Of a DNA stretch of 64,000 bases, positions 10,490 to 21,090 are shown piece by piece. This DNA is from Anthoceros angustus (taxonomy: Eukaryota; Streptophyta; Anthocerotopsida; Anthocerotales; Anthocerotaceae): positions 2,443,478-2,507,477 of the forward strand of contig MU008158.1 in the NCBI GenBank assembly GCA_010909165.1, written 5' to 3'. Position 1 is the stretch's first letter. Every line of letters begins with the position of its first letter. The position numbers and the translations under genes were made by a program. A model generated the notes under the pieces. It did no database searches and was not told the origin of the DNA. It worked only from the letters and a program-made list of their open reading frames with translations.

Positions 10490-11010
10490 GCGTGGAAGGG
10501 AGGGCCACAATGGGCACGCGGAGGGAGGGCGCCGGCCGGCCGGCGCCCGCTCGCGCCTCCACCCATCGGGCATACGGCTGGTGGTGCGAGGAGGGCGTCG
10601 GCCGGCCGGCGCCTCCCTATGGATGCGCACCACCCGTCGGGGTTCTGGTGGTGCACGCGGAGGGCGCCGCCGGCCGGCGCCTCCCTATGGATGCGCACCA
10701 CCCGTTTGCCACCCTACGGGTGGTTGTAGGGAGGCGTCGGCGGCGCCTCCCTCCACGCGCCACCCGTCATTGGGCCCACGGGTGGTGCACGCGGAGGGCG
10801 CCGGCCGGCGGCGCCCTCCCCATGCCACGCTCATGGCGCCGGCCGGCGCCCTCCCCTAACACACCCTACCCATGGGCGCGGCCGGCCGGCGTCCTCCCCT
10901 AGCACACCCTACCCATGGGCGGCGGCCGGCGTCCTCCCCTAACACCACCCATGGCGCCGGCGGCGCCCTCCCTAGCACACCCTACCCATGGCGCCGGCCG
11001 CGCCTCCTCG
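10490..11010. repeat. GC-rich repeat block with GGCGCCGGCCGGCGCC palindromes
   Basis: Roughly ten irregular units built around the palindrome GGCGCCGGCCGGCGCC and shorter versions (GCCGGCCGGCG), linked by sequences such as CACGCGGAGGGCGCC, CCTATGGATGCGCACCACCC and CACCCTACCCATGG. It lies inside the 2.0-kb TIR element and contrasts strongly with the AT-rich surroundings. Confidence 0.85.
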
Positions 11011-11868
11011 TAGGCTGTCTTTAAGAAAATAAATATTTAGCGGCTCAAGAGATTTGTAACTTGGGACCGTTGGGCAAGTTTTTCGGAAAAAAGGTGTAGT
11101 AGCTAGTGAACAGGTTCCGTGTTCAAAATCTCATATCTTCTTAATAACTCAACTTTGTTGATTTTAAGGATGCTCACATTGGCGCATGGACAACTAACTT
11201 TGTTCATTTTAAGGACGCTGGCATTGCCTTAAAGCCCAAGTGGTTGCATTGGGTGCCAGAAGGTTGAAGACCACGACTAGCGACCTTTTGGATGAGGGTC
11301 AACAGGCCCTAGATGCTGTGTGGCAGTCGACACCGTCGGACGCTGGGCCCAAGAATGATACTATTGAAGACGAGCAAGCAATGGAGGAGAACGACAACTT
11401 TGAGGCGGACGATATGGACCGCCTCTGGAATATGGGGTGGTACTTGACTCAGTTTTGACGCAAGGCATGGATGAGTCGCCAGGCCGCACTCTTCAATGAC
11501 TATTGTCGATGCTGATGACCACTTCCTCCTTTAGCAGTTGTTTGTTGCAATGTTCTCACGACCACTGAAATGAAACTCCCGCTAGTACAGGATTGTTTTC
11601 ATTGTGTTCCACCACTTGAAAATAAAAGTTTTCGGTTGTAATAAACATATGAAAATGGCAGCCCTCTATGCATTCTACTAAAACGCAAACGGGCCCACAC
11701 CCTACTGTGCTCCAGTTCTCGAGTGCGGACTTGAAAGTGCATCTTTTATCAAAGGTATGACCTCAGAAAGAGTGTGCGCATTATCAAAGTAGGGCAAATA
11801 TGATGTTCTAGGAAAGGTGTTCTTCGTGACAAGGGGGTGCTGACTCGACCGAAGGGGGTTACTATATT

Positions 11869-11891
11869 CCCCCTTCAAAAATTATCATGTT
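11869..11891 (-). repeat. Right terminal inverted repeat of the 2.0-kb element
   Basis: An exact inverted match to 9890-9912, followed by AATG. Confidence 0.85.
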
Positions 11892-12230
11892 AATGGCTAT
11901 ATGCCCAAGATACGTTAAGCTGAGGTTGATGGCCATGAAGTTGCTCAAGTTGCTTGCCCACAAAGTTGATCGCACATGAGGGATGTTTGCTTGATGTCCT
12001 GCCTTCATGGGTACGCCAGACTGCCTCGAGCTCGAGCGAGTTCATAGCGTGAGACCACTCAATTTTAAAATAAGGTAAAATAATGTAACAGAAGACTATG
12101 AGTAAGATACAAGTGAAGATTCATGCATGATAATTCACTAGTAGAACAAAAACCCATCTTATTATATTGTACATACAGATGAAATACATGACCTATCAGC
12201 TTAGAGGACATAGGGCAAGTAAATAAGTCT
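11892..12230. other. Gap between TIR element and RPGRIP1L-like gene
   Basis: The side nearer 12230 is probably the 3' UTR of the minus-strand RPGRIP1L-like gene. Nothing else seen. Confidence 0.5.
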
Positions 12231-15200
12231 TCAAACACATTCATTATATGTTTTTTTACAATGATTGATATCATTGTTTATACACCTTAGAAATTGCAAC
12301 CCTTGTAAAACAATGCATAGCTTTCCTACAATTTTTGGATTATCTACTACAGATGTAACGTCCAACTCCATAGTTATTTCTTCGAATTGCTGATCTTGGT
12401 GCATTATATGACGTAAGTTGACCTGCATCATAGATTTACATGATATTTGAGTCAATACAGATAAAATATTTAAAAAATTTTAAAATTTAAAATCTACCTG
12501 GCTTGTGCCTATTTGATGTTGTTGATTTAGAAGCTCATTTTTCCCTATGACTTGAAATGGGATTATTGCCGAAACTTCTGAATCTAATAAAAGCCTTAAA
12601 GCTTCTCGTGCTTCTTTGTGTTTCTTGTCAATCGCAAAAGCTAAACAGGTAAAATAATTACTTGCAATTACTACTTGACTTTCATATAATTTCTGAATCA
12701 AGATGATACAATTTTAATTTTTTGAATGTAACTAACCTCTACTATATAGATAAAAAGTGGAACTTTGCATGTTCTCCACACTTGGTGTACATTGATCAGA
12801 TTTGTTACAAAACTTGGAAAGAAAATCAAATTGTATGTAAATCGTTTGGATGCATGGATCTACATGCTCCGGTTGCAATTGTAAACATCGTATTGTTAAA
12901 ACAATACAATCATCCTTAGAAAGCATGCTGCTAGGTTCCATTGCAATAGTCGATTGGAGTTTTTTGGTTGTCATGGTATCAACCTCTCTTTCTAAGTATA
13001 TTACATAAATTAATATATTTTTCATGTAAATTTAAAACAGATTAAAAAAAAAAGAGGATGGATGATAAACACTAATTGATAAAAGAAAGAAGAGGAACTT
13101 TGTAAACTATGTACTACCTACTTGATTAATGATTAATTCAAAGCTTCATTATCTAGTAAAAAATCATATGGCACCTTCAATCTCTGAAAATGTGCAATCA
13201 CTGTCTGCTGTTCGATCACTTTCCCAAGTTCGATCAGTCTCCAAAGCTAATTGATGAATTTGTGGGTCTATACTTTCCGGAATTTCCTCCTAGACACGAA
13301 AAGAGCAGCTCATACATGTATATGTTTCTCAGAAAAGAAGATTCAAATTTTAGTGTTCGTATCATTCTTTTTATAAAATATAAGATCATACATGAGTTAC
13401 TACAATTATATACTTTATCATTAGTTGTAGCCTGTTGCATATTTCAAAATTAATAGTAGTTATCCATCACAATGAAAATCCATCACAATGTATTAACTAG
13501 ATTTCAAAGCACTAAGTCAAACTCTTACCACAATGACTTCATCTACTTCTTTTGAAATTGCATTCTCTTTGGATGAAAAAAATCCAACACTAGAATTTGC
13601 CTCAATGTCTATGTTTTGACAATGTTTTAGAAGGTTGCCAAGTTGGATCTCTTCCTCAGCCGCTGAAGATGTAATAGAGTTTTGTAGACTTTCATCATAG
13701 TGGCTTCCACTATCTTCTGTCATAATGGAGATAGTAATTCTCGTCTTCTCACAATTTAATCCATCCTCTCTTAAAACACTTCCATCAATAGTCTTTCCTT
13801 TCAATGATGTTGTACAATCTTCACTTGGTTGTGATCTCGGACATACGTGTGATATGGTATCTTGCACTTTGTTGGATGTTGTAATTTTTTTATTTTTTCC
13901 TGCTTTACTATCTTCACCCACTACTTGCACTTTATTACATTCTACATTTTTTCTTTGATGTGACAACATGTGTCGAATCTTTCCGGATAGAGATTTTGGG
14001 GTACTCAACGTAGAGTTTGCATTACTGAAAGTAGACTTAGGAGTACTTGTGCATAAAGTTGGAACTAGCTCAGTCTTCTTGATAAAATCATGTTTGTATT
14101 CCTAATAACATGTCTTACATATTAATCTAATGTATGAACAAAACTACTTTTGTTGTGACAACATGAGTTAATCATCCAAATTCACTTGGATGTACTAAGT
14201 GATAGTTTTTGAGATAAGTGATAAGAATCCCACCCAACCCAACAGAAGGTAAATATAATTAAGGATTGTGTCTAATAAAACTCACAAGAGCCATATTATT
14301 CATGCTTGAGATTGTGTTTGTTTCCTGTAACTTTTGTAAAGCTTGTTCATGGTTCACCTTGAGTAACTCAAGTTCTTCCATTGAGCTCTGATACATTTTA
14401 TTAAGATTTTCCATCTTGGCCCATGTCTCAAGTAGATGTTTTTTAACATTGTTTTTGGAATCACCTTGAAGCAAGTGATCTGCTAATGCACTTTCCAGCA
14501 TGCTTGGATTATCATCTGTATCTTTCTTTTCATGCATCACAATATCCCCGTTGTCGTTCTGATTATGAGGATTAAATTTATACATGGGTAAAATTTCCAC
14601 CTGTATTTTCCTTTCAAGAATAATGATCTTTGTCATTAGATTTCTTATATTCTATTCTTTAAGTCAATAATTTTCTCAATAGCCTTAATTCATATTAAAA
14701 GTTTGAAGTGAGTAAGTTAATAACAGGGAGTTATCTTCGTAACAAAGCTTCGTCAACTATAAATAAAGCCTTGGAAAGTAGAAAATATCAAAATATTTTG
14801 GGCCCTTATATACTGTATTTTGTCTTATTTTTAAGTTCTTGCATATTCTTTTAAAAAATAGAATCATTACTTATGCTGTGTGACCATAAAGCACAGGCTT
14901 AAAAAGGAATCTTTTCAGTATCTATTGATTATGTTTTTAAAGAGATCAAAGAATAGGCATAACCTTCAATTCTCTTATAATTACTAACCTCTTGTTTTGA
15001 AATTGGTGTTCTAGCATCAGACTCTCGGAACTCATCCATTTCACCACGTGTTGTTGAATTTGATTGAGGAGCTGTTCCAGATTGTATAGCTTGTCTCTCA
15101 TATTGGGTAAGCTTGACTTTCAATTTGTCATTTTCTGAGCGCAACCCGATAAGTTCTTCTTTTAATCTTTGTACCATCTACATGAAGATTCACAGTATGC

Positions 15201-16059
15201 AGCCTGAGACCTAGCACCAAACCGTTGAAAATAGAATCCATCAATTTACCTGCTACTTGAACACAATTGACATGTATTACAACAACCACATCCGCACATG
15301 GATTTAAAATCCCTCAATGATATCTATTTACCATGCAAGTACTTACATGGTTGTCTCGTCCTCGAGATGCAGAAGAAGGTCGTACGCTCCAATTTTGACG
15401 CATAGTTTCCTCCAATTGCTTTTTGAGAGCTAGATTTTGATCTTTGTAATATCGTATGTGTTCCCTCCTCTTTTGTGCATCCCTTTCTTGATCTCTAAGC
15501 TTTTGTTCTAATTCTTTTACTTTCTAAGTCATCACATACAATTGGAGATATAATTATAATAATAAAATTTTCTAAAAAAATATTATCATAACCATCAAGT
15601 AAAAGTATCACCTCAATGGCAACATACTGCTGGTTGATCCTTCCCATTGCAGAATACTTGGCTTTTGAAGCAACACAATTTTGTTGAATATCATCACGCA
15701 TTTGTCGTTTTACTGTGTCCTCGGCATGGGCTAATCGCACAAGGAGTCTACAAGATGACACTGGCATGAGTACAATCTCCATAAAACATATCATTTAAGG
15801 GGCTTGTAGCTTGTATAACATAAAACTCTTACTGTTTGTGCTGGTCTTCTTTGTGGTTAACTGTCATTTTCAGTCGGAAGACTTCCGCTTGCATTTCCAA
15901 ATATCGATCCTCTGAAATAGGGCCTCCCTCCCAAATGGGTCGCCCTCGTTTAGATCGGATGTCGGTTGACGCTCCATACAAACTACATTCATCCGACATG
16001 GCACCTTTGGAGCGGGCCGAGACAGGCCTTCGCCCATCTATCACAGACACAACATCCAT
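12231..16059 (-). CDS. RPGRIP1L/Fantom-like ciliary transition-zone protein
   Basis: In animals and algae RPGRIP1L builds the transition zone that gates the cilium. Ten exons are proposed on the minus strand, about 16059-15833, 15747-15612, 15525-15351, 15177-14987, 14602-14281, 14102-13530, 13290-13165, 12998-12742, 12696-12499 and 12426-12231, giving about 800 residues. The N-terminal part has SEDRYLEMQAEVFRLKM and LLVRLAHAEDTVKRQM, like the start of Fantom (EDRFLRLHDENILLK, then KLIRLVND), followed by long coiled coil and the RPSSASRGRD motif. The last three exons match the C-terminal RPGR-interacting domain: DDCIVLTIRCLQL, KEAREALRLLLDSE, VNLRHIMHQD and VGKLCIVLQGLQFL. The family's two central C2 domains are not visible; exon 6 encodes a Ser/Thr/Lys-rich linker instead. 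The start at 16059 is chosen because an in-frame TAA lies just upstream. Human RPGRIP1L is about 1315 residues. Confidence 0.78.
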
Positions 16060-16919
16060 GGGCCGTTAAGGTTGTCGGAAGTGAAGTTGTAGCCTAAAGC
16101 AACTGCACAGGGGAACTCATGGGGATTCAGATCCACGGCAGCCAGGTGCGGCATTGTGAGAGCAATTCTTGTTTCCCAATCCTCTTCTGGCTCTAACCCT
16201 AGTCCGTGTGAACCGACTGCCGTGCACCAGTTCAGGGGTACTTGCGGTTTCACGCTCTAAACTAATCGGACCTGATGAGTGCGCAGGAGGGGATTCTCAC
16301 ATTTCACACCTTCGCCCTCGGCCCTCCTTCCTGTGTTTTGAGCCGAATTTGTCTCTGGTGGAATCCAAAACGCATTCCTATCAGATGACATGTCTGGACG
16401 AAGGAAGGGCGTGTGGCAAAGGACGTGAAGCATTCCCAGGCTGGCGCATCATCAAAACCGGCCACATTGCACACAAGCATCCGTGCAAGGAAGGCCAGTT
16501 CAGGCCAACGCGACACGGAGTCGCCTGAGACGTGTGATGTGCAGCATGACAGACCCTACCCCAGGGTCCGAGGCAGCAGGAAAGGAGTGGAATGCACGTA
16601 CCGCCGCGGTTGGCAGGGGGAGGCGAATCGGGCCGGTCGGAGTCGTCCATGGAGTCCAGGTATGCAAGCTCTTCCGCTGTGCGATTCAGATAGACCATGG
16701 CTGCGCCAGTGCCTGTGTTCGCGCACGTCAAGGGGCGCGCGGCTCCGATGAGAAAGCAGCTCCCGCACTCCTCCGCCAACACAGTACCGAACCGAACCGG
16801 GCAAACGTGGTCGCTTGGTCACCTAAGCCCTGCCCGTGTGAAACGCTACATTCTTGGTCCCTTTTGCTGTTCCTCACATTCCTCATCACCTCGAGCTCTT
16901 GTGCGGCGGCGCGGTGAAG
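16060..16919. other. Shared upstream region of two divergent genes
   Basis: Lies between the RPGRIP1L-like gene (-) and the YGGT gene (+). A minus-strand frame at about 16697-16606 (MVYLNRTAEELAYLDSMDD then SDRPDSPPPANRG) ends at a GGTACGTG donor and could be an upstream exon, but I could not join it in frame to the 16059 exon. Possibly a 5' UTR exon or a separate short gene. Confidence 0.4.
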
Positions 16920-17567
16920 ATGGCGTTGCATCTTGTTGCGCACGCGCATGCCGGGCTCACCAGGCCATTTCCCGGATCCATCAATGGATTTTGCTGCGCT
17001 CCTTGCCACTTTTCTGGATCGAGTAAGCGTCGTGTGGGAAGTGCGAGCAGGAAAGCCAGGACAAGGGCCAGGCGCAGCGGCGACAGCGAAGAGCAGGGCA
17101 GCAGGGCCTCAATGCCGGGGCCGCTGCTGGCTTTCTCCACCGTATCGCCGTTTCTGGCAGGTGGAGCCGCAGCTGCAGGAGAAGGTGCAGAGGATGGCGT
17201 TCAGTTGCATTCAGGCGGTGCTGAGAGTGTAGCAGCATTTCTACACGGCTTGCCACTGGCTGACCTAGACCCTGACACGGCACAGCTTCTGGCCAACATC
17301 TTAGGCCCTTTGTTCGCCTCACTGAATTTCCTTTTCATCTTGAGGATTGTCATGTCTTGGTACCCTGCCTTGCCGGTTGGCAAGTTCCCTTTTGTGATTG
17401 CTTATGCCCCGACCGAGCCCGTGCTTGAACCTACTAGGAGGCTCATTCCGCCTGTCGGAGGCGTTGATATTTCGCCTATCGTCTGGGTTGCGTTGCTGAG
17501 CTTCCTAAATGAGATCCTTCTAGGGCAGCAAGGTTTGCTTGTTCTTCTGTCGCAAGAGAGGCTCTGA
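16920..17567 (+). CDS. Plastid YGGT family (YlmG-like) membrane protein
   Basis: A 215-residue, single-exon protein. Plant and cyanobacterial YGGT/YlmG proteins are small membrane proteins linked to nucleoid distribution, plastid division or cytochrome b6 maturation. About 110 N-terminal residues, rich in Ala, Ser and Arg, look like a plastid transit peptide. The domain has a first membrane segment (ASLNFLFILRIVMSWY), the conserved loop YAPTEPVLEPTRRLIPP-GG and a second segment (ISPIVWVALLSFLNEIL). The start ATG lies in AAGATGGCG. The gene is divergent from the RPGRIP1L-like gene and convergent with the desaturase gene. Confidence 0.88.
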   Translation: MALHLVAHAHAGLTRPFPGSINGFCCAPCHFSGSSKRRVGSASRKARTRARRSGDSEEQGSRASMPGPLLAFSTVSPFLAGGAAAAGEGAEDGVQLHSGGAESVAAFLHGLPLADLDPDTAQLLANILGPLFASLNFLFILRIVMSWYPALPVGKFPFVIAYAPTEPVLEPTRRLIPPVGGVDISPIVWVALLSFLNEILLGQQGLLVLLSQERL

Positions 17568-18156
17568 TTACCGAGTTCTTTACAACTGTAACTAATTTTC
17601 TGCAGCAGCAGACTCCCTGACCCAATGTTCCACCAAATTGGTGGGAAATGCAGCATGGGTTCTGTGGTTTTGGTGTGATGTTATAGCTCCTACTTTCTAG
17701 AAGGTTTTGAGTCCATCACCATGCAGTTTACCACGTGGCTCTCACCTGGTGGACCATTATAGCGCCAGCGACATTGTTCACACCACGGGCATAGCCCGAC
17801 CAGAAAGCCTTCACAATCTAAAACGAATCCTAACCCGTCGAGGCTGAGGGCGCGAAACCGGGGCAACACCATGGTCCTCTACGGTAATGCCCGAAGTGAA
17901 CAGAAACAGCTCCCCGGACGTGGACTAGGTACTTACCGAGGTAGTATTGATTAAAGACAGGAGAGCCCCTTCTTGGGGCAGAACAGTCTTGGTTGGCACA
18001 GGTACATACATACGCGACGGTGGGTTGCTCTTATTACATTATAACTGGAACCAGGGCATGTACCAAAACTGTGCGCGACACTCTGTGGTGGGGTGGCACA
18101 AATTACAGAAGCCCATTTGATGAGCCCTACTCACACACCCTACACCGTTGCCTCAT
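17568..18156. other. Intergenic between convergent genes
   Basis: 3' UTRs of the YGGT gene (+) and the desaturase gene (-). No gene or clear repeat seen. Confidence 0.6.
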
Positions 18157-19731
18157 CTATCCAGATGACTGAAAGGCCAGCTTTGCCATATGCTCCTTCT
18201 TAGGAAGCTTGACTTTGGTTGCCAATCCCACAGCTTCCAGGGCCCTGACCACATACCACGTTGGATCCAGCTGCCACCACTCGAGACCGTGTCGAGCAGA
18301 GTACTCAAAAGCATGGTGGTTATTGTGCCACCCCTCGCCGAACGCCAAAAGAGCTACCCACCTTACCAACCAAAGGGAGCAGCTTAAAATCAGATTGCGA
18401 AGACAGAAGAATGCTGTAGGCACGGGCTGCTAAAGAAATTCTCCTTACCAATTGTTCCTGGACAGATCACCAGTGTTCCACTGCTGAGTCCCCCACACAT
18501 GAGAAGCTGAGTTCACAAACCATGTGATGTGATAAACCCACACGGCTCGGACAGCCTACAGTTAACAATGCTTGGTCAGACCGTCATCAGATGAGGATGG
18601 CCAACACGTGCTATGGACAGATGAAATGACCAGACGTACCATGCCCCAAACAAGGTAAGGAACGCCTCCCAGAGCGAAAAGGGCAACGGCCATCATAGCC
18701 GGATGAAGAGGATAGGTTTTCTGGATGAACTTGTAGAACTTGTCATTCTGCATGTCACCAATGTTGCTGCGAGCTCCAACCTACGTGGTGTTGGACAACG
18801 TTAGAGAAGAGAATACACCATAATGCCCTTCCTGGAGTTCGAACGTTTACAAAAGACATACCCGCTGTTCGGTTGAAAGGTCATCCAACAACCATCCCAT
18901 GTGGCTGTGCCAAAAGCCTTCATAAGGAGAGTGCGGGTCCAATGCTGTATCACAGTGTTGGTGGTGATACCTGTGAGAGCTCACCCATTCCAAAGGATCT
19001 CCCTGAACACCAAACCGTACCAAATCACTGTGTCAACACAGCCGTTCATGGTGGAATCAGGGAGTAAGACAGCGTAACTACACACTGGATTACTACTACA
19101 ATTGAGGGGACAAAACCTGCACAGCTTGGACTCCGCAGTAGGCAAAAGTATACTCCAGCCACTTGGGCAGCTTGAAACTCTTGTGTGACAAGTTCCGGTG
19201 ATACGACAGCGTGATACCAAAGAGGCCAGTTACCACGTAAAGCAGCACAAACACTCCAAAAGCTTGCCAGGAGAAAGTAAACGGGGCCAGTAAGCAGAGA
19301 GCATGCACCAGCCCCAAATAGCCCCCGTACGTCAAATCCTTAGTTGTCCACTTCCTGTTCAAAAAGTAGGGCCTCTGCCTGGTCACCGGAACATCGGATA
19401 ACCAGATTCTGCTGGCCCCCGACGTGGATGCGGCTGCGGCCTCGGTTTCCTCGCAAGAAGCCTCAACACGCACTACACCCTGGTTTCCCGCCTGAGGCCT
19501 GCCGCTGAGAACAAAGCATCGAAGCGCTGCTCCTGAGAAAAAATCTCGTGCCTGTATCCTCGTTGGCGGGCTTCTCACAGAAGCGCTCCTGCTACAACAA
19601 CCTCCCGCGTGGCTAGGGACTCCCACAGAACTAAAAGGGCTGGCCTGCCTGTGTTTGGTAGCATGCGACGAGGATGCCCTTGCCTGCACGTTGCACGCTC
19701 CAACAACGGGGATTGAAGCGGCAACCGCCAT
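18157..19731 (-). CDS. Plastid acyl-lipid fatty acid desaturase (ADS/FAD5-like)
   Basis: A membrane di-iron desaturase related to the plant ADS family and FAD5 (palmitoyl-MGDG delta-7 desaturase), which puts the first double bond into acyl chains of plastid lipids. Five exons, about 19731-19117, 19004-18862, 18782-18641, 18555-18449 and 18370-18157, with GT-AG borders. The three histidine boxes are present: HRNLSH, HRYHHQH and HNNHH. The [24 protein letters not shown] joint and the [11 protein letters not shown]-terminal signature are typical. About 110 N-terminal residues ([14 protein letters not shown]...) look like a transit peptide, which supports plastid location. The regiospecificity cannot be read from sequence. 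Confidence 0.9.
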
Positions 19732-21090
19732 TGGCGCTGCGCACAGAAGTGCCACCACGTGTTTCACAGCCTCACAATCGGCACATTTCCACCTCGGCCC
19801 CACCCGCCTCAGGTCTCCTCCCCGCAAAACCCCTCGGGCGTCAAAACCTTTGCGAATGCCGCCCTAGTCAAGTCGAAAAAAAGAAGCTACTATCTGTACC
19901 GAGTCGCTGCTGTGCCCGCAGGCCTAACCAGCGACAAACAAAACCTGCAAAGGAGGCACTCGCACTGTCAGTTCAGTCCATACTACCCTCGCCGCTTCCG
20001 CAAGCGCAAGAAGAACACATCCAATGCGGGCATGAGGACCTTGTAAACAACAGAGCACGACAGGACCGACAGAGCCGAATGCAGTCTTGGAGTGATGCAT
20101 GATGCGGCATTGACATTGCACGCAGACAGCTAGGAGCAATTCAGAGTAGGAACTGGGGTCAGGGCAAGCGAGTGAGGAGACATACCAACGCACCGCACAA
20201 CGCAAAATACAGACCAAAACGACTGACTTTAATGCTCCACAAAAATGGACCTAGAAATGGAACAGAAGACCATTCCACAGCAGAAAAGCGCTGCCAACCA
20301 AAACCAGAGCTTGCTGAACAAGCCAGATCCCCAGACGCGGATCCTAGCGGAGGAGAATCCACCAAACCACAGCAATGAAAGCTGAATGCACCGCACCGAA
20401 ACCGCATCCAAGCAGCAGAAACAAGGCCGGTTCAGGGCGAGGTTGTATCAGGCGACAGATGCGACAAGGCGCGCAGCAATGCGACAACAAATGGAATCAC
20501 CTGGTAGGAATTGCAGTGCGGCGCTGGCGGGCGCTCGTCACAGGAGACGCGCGAGGGAGTCGAGGCGCTTGCAAGGCGGCTTATAACGGACCGCTAAATT
20601 TGCTACACGGTCAGGTCAGCCTGACCGCGATTAAGGTAACCGGTTAACAGCCCCTAGCAAAGAGAAATCCCGCGGGCCACTCCCAGGCCGGATAAGGTGC
20701 TGCTCCGGTGCCGCTTCTCCTCCGGGCCGCCCTTGCGTGGCGAATGTGGCTGGGCGAAACCCGTGGTTCTGACACCTGACCATGACCACTCGCTGTGTCT
20801 ACGTACCCGCCCTGACCACGTTCTATTTCTCTTGCATTCTACATATGCATGGACATACATGCAGAGTTTGCCTTGGCAGAGGAAGATAAGTACGTTGGGT
20901 AGATATTGTAGATACCCATCCTGAGGTGGGATGAAAGTTTCATTTGCCGCGTCCTGTAGTAAGTCTGTCGGCACTCTCTTGTCTAGCTATCTCGATAGCA
21001 CTAGACATACACTTCCTTGATGAGCTACATCCAATTCCAGTAAACAGCGCATGCGAAATCGCCACTGCTTGCTCCTCAACAATGTAGACG
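19732..21090. other. Intergenic: desaturase 5' flank and PEPCK 3' flank
   Basis: About 1.36 kb without a supported gene. The desaturase promoter and leader lie at its low end and the PEPCK 3' UTR at its high end. Open frames here have no recognisable product. Confidence 0.6.

Larger units (their letters stand above)
9890..11891. mobile_element. 2.0-kb DNA transposon-like element with 23-bp TIRs
   Basis: Perfect 23-bp terminal inverted repeats at 9890-9912 (begins AACATGATAATTTTTGAAG) and 11869-11891 are flanked by a candidate 4-bp target duplication AATG (9886-9889 and 11892-11895). GAAGGGGG is repeated as a subterminal motif on both sides. The interior has no recognisable transposase. It holds one minus-strand frame ending near 10262 with an acidic Ser/Asp/Glu C-terminus, a GC-rich palindromic block (10490-11010) and a short plus frame at 11240-11458 with an acidic stretch. 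It is probably a non-autonomous derivative; the superfamily cannot be assigned from a 4-bp duplication alone. Confidence 0.72.

Noticed and set aside
10262-10902. Several long Pro/Arg/Ala-rich open frames on both strands
   Set aside because: They come from the GC-rich palindromic repeat block, which lacks stops in all frames; the translations are low-complexity and resemble no family.
16304-16782. A separate gene between RPGRIP1L-like and YGGT genes
   Set aside because: Only one short exon-like segment with a donor site is visible and it could not be joined in frame to anything; left as a possible 5' exon.
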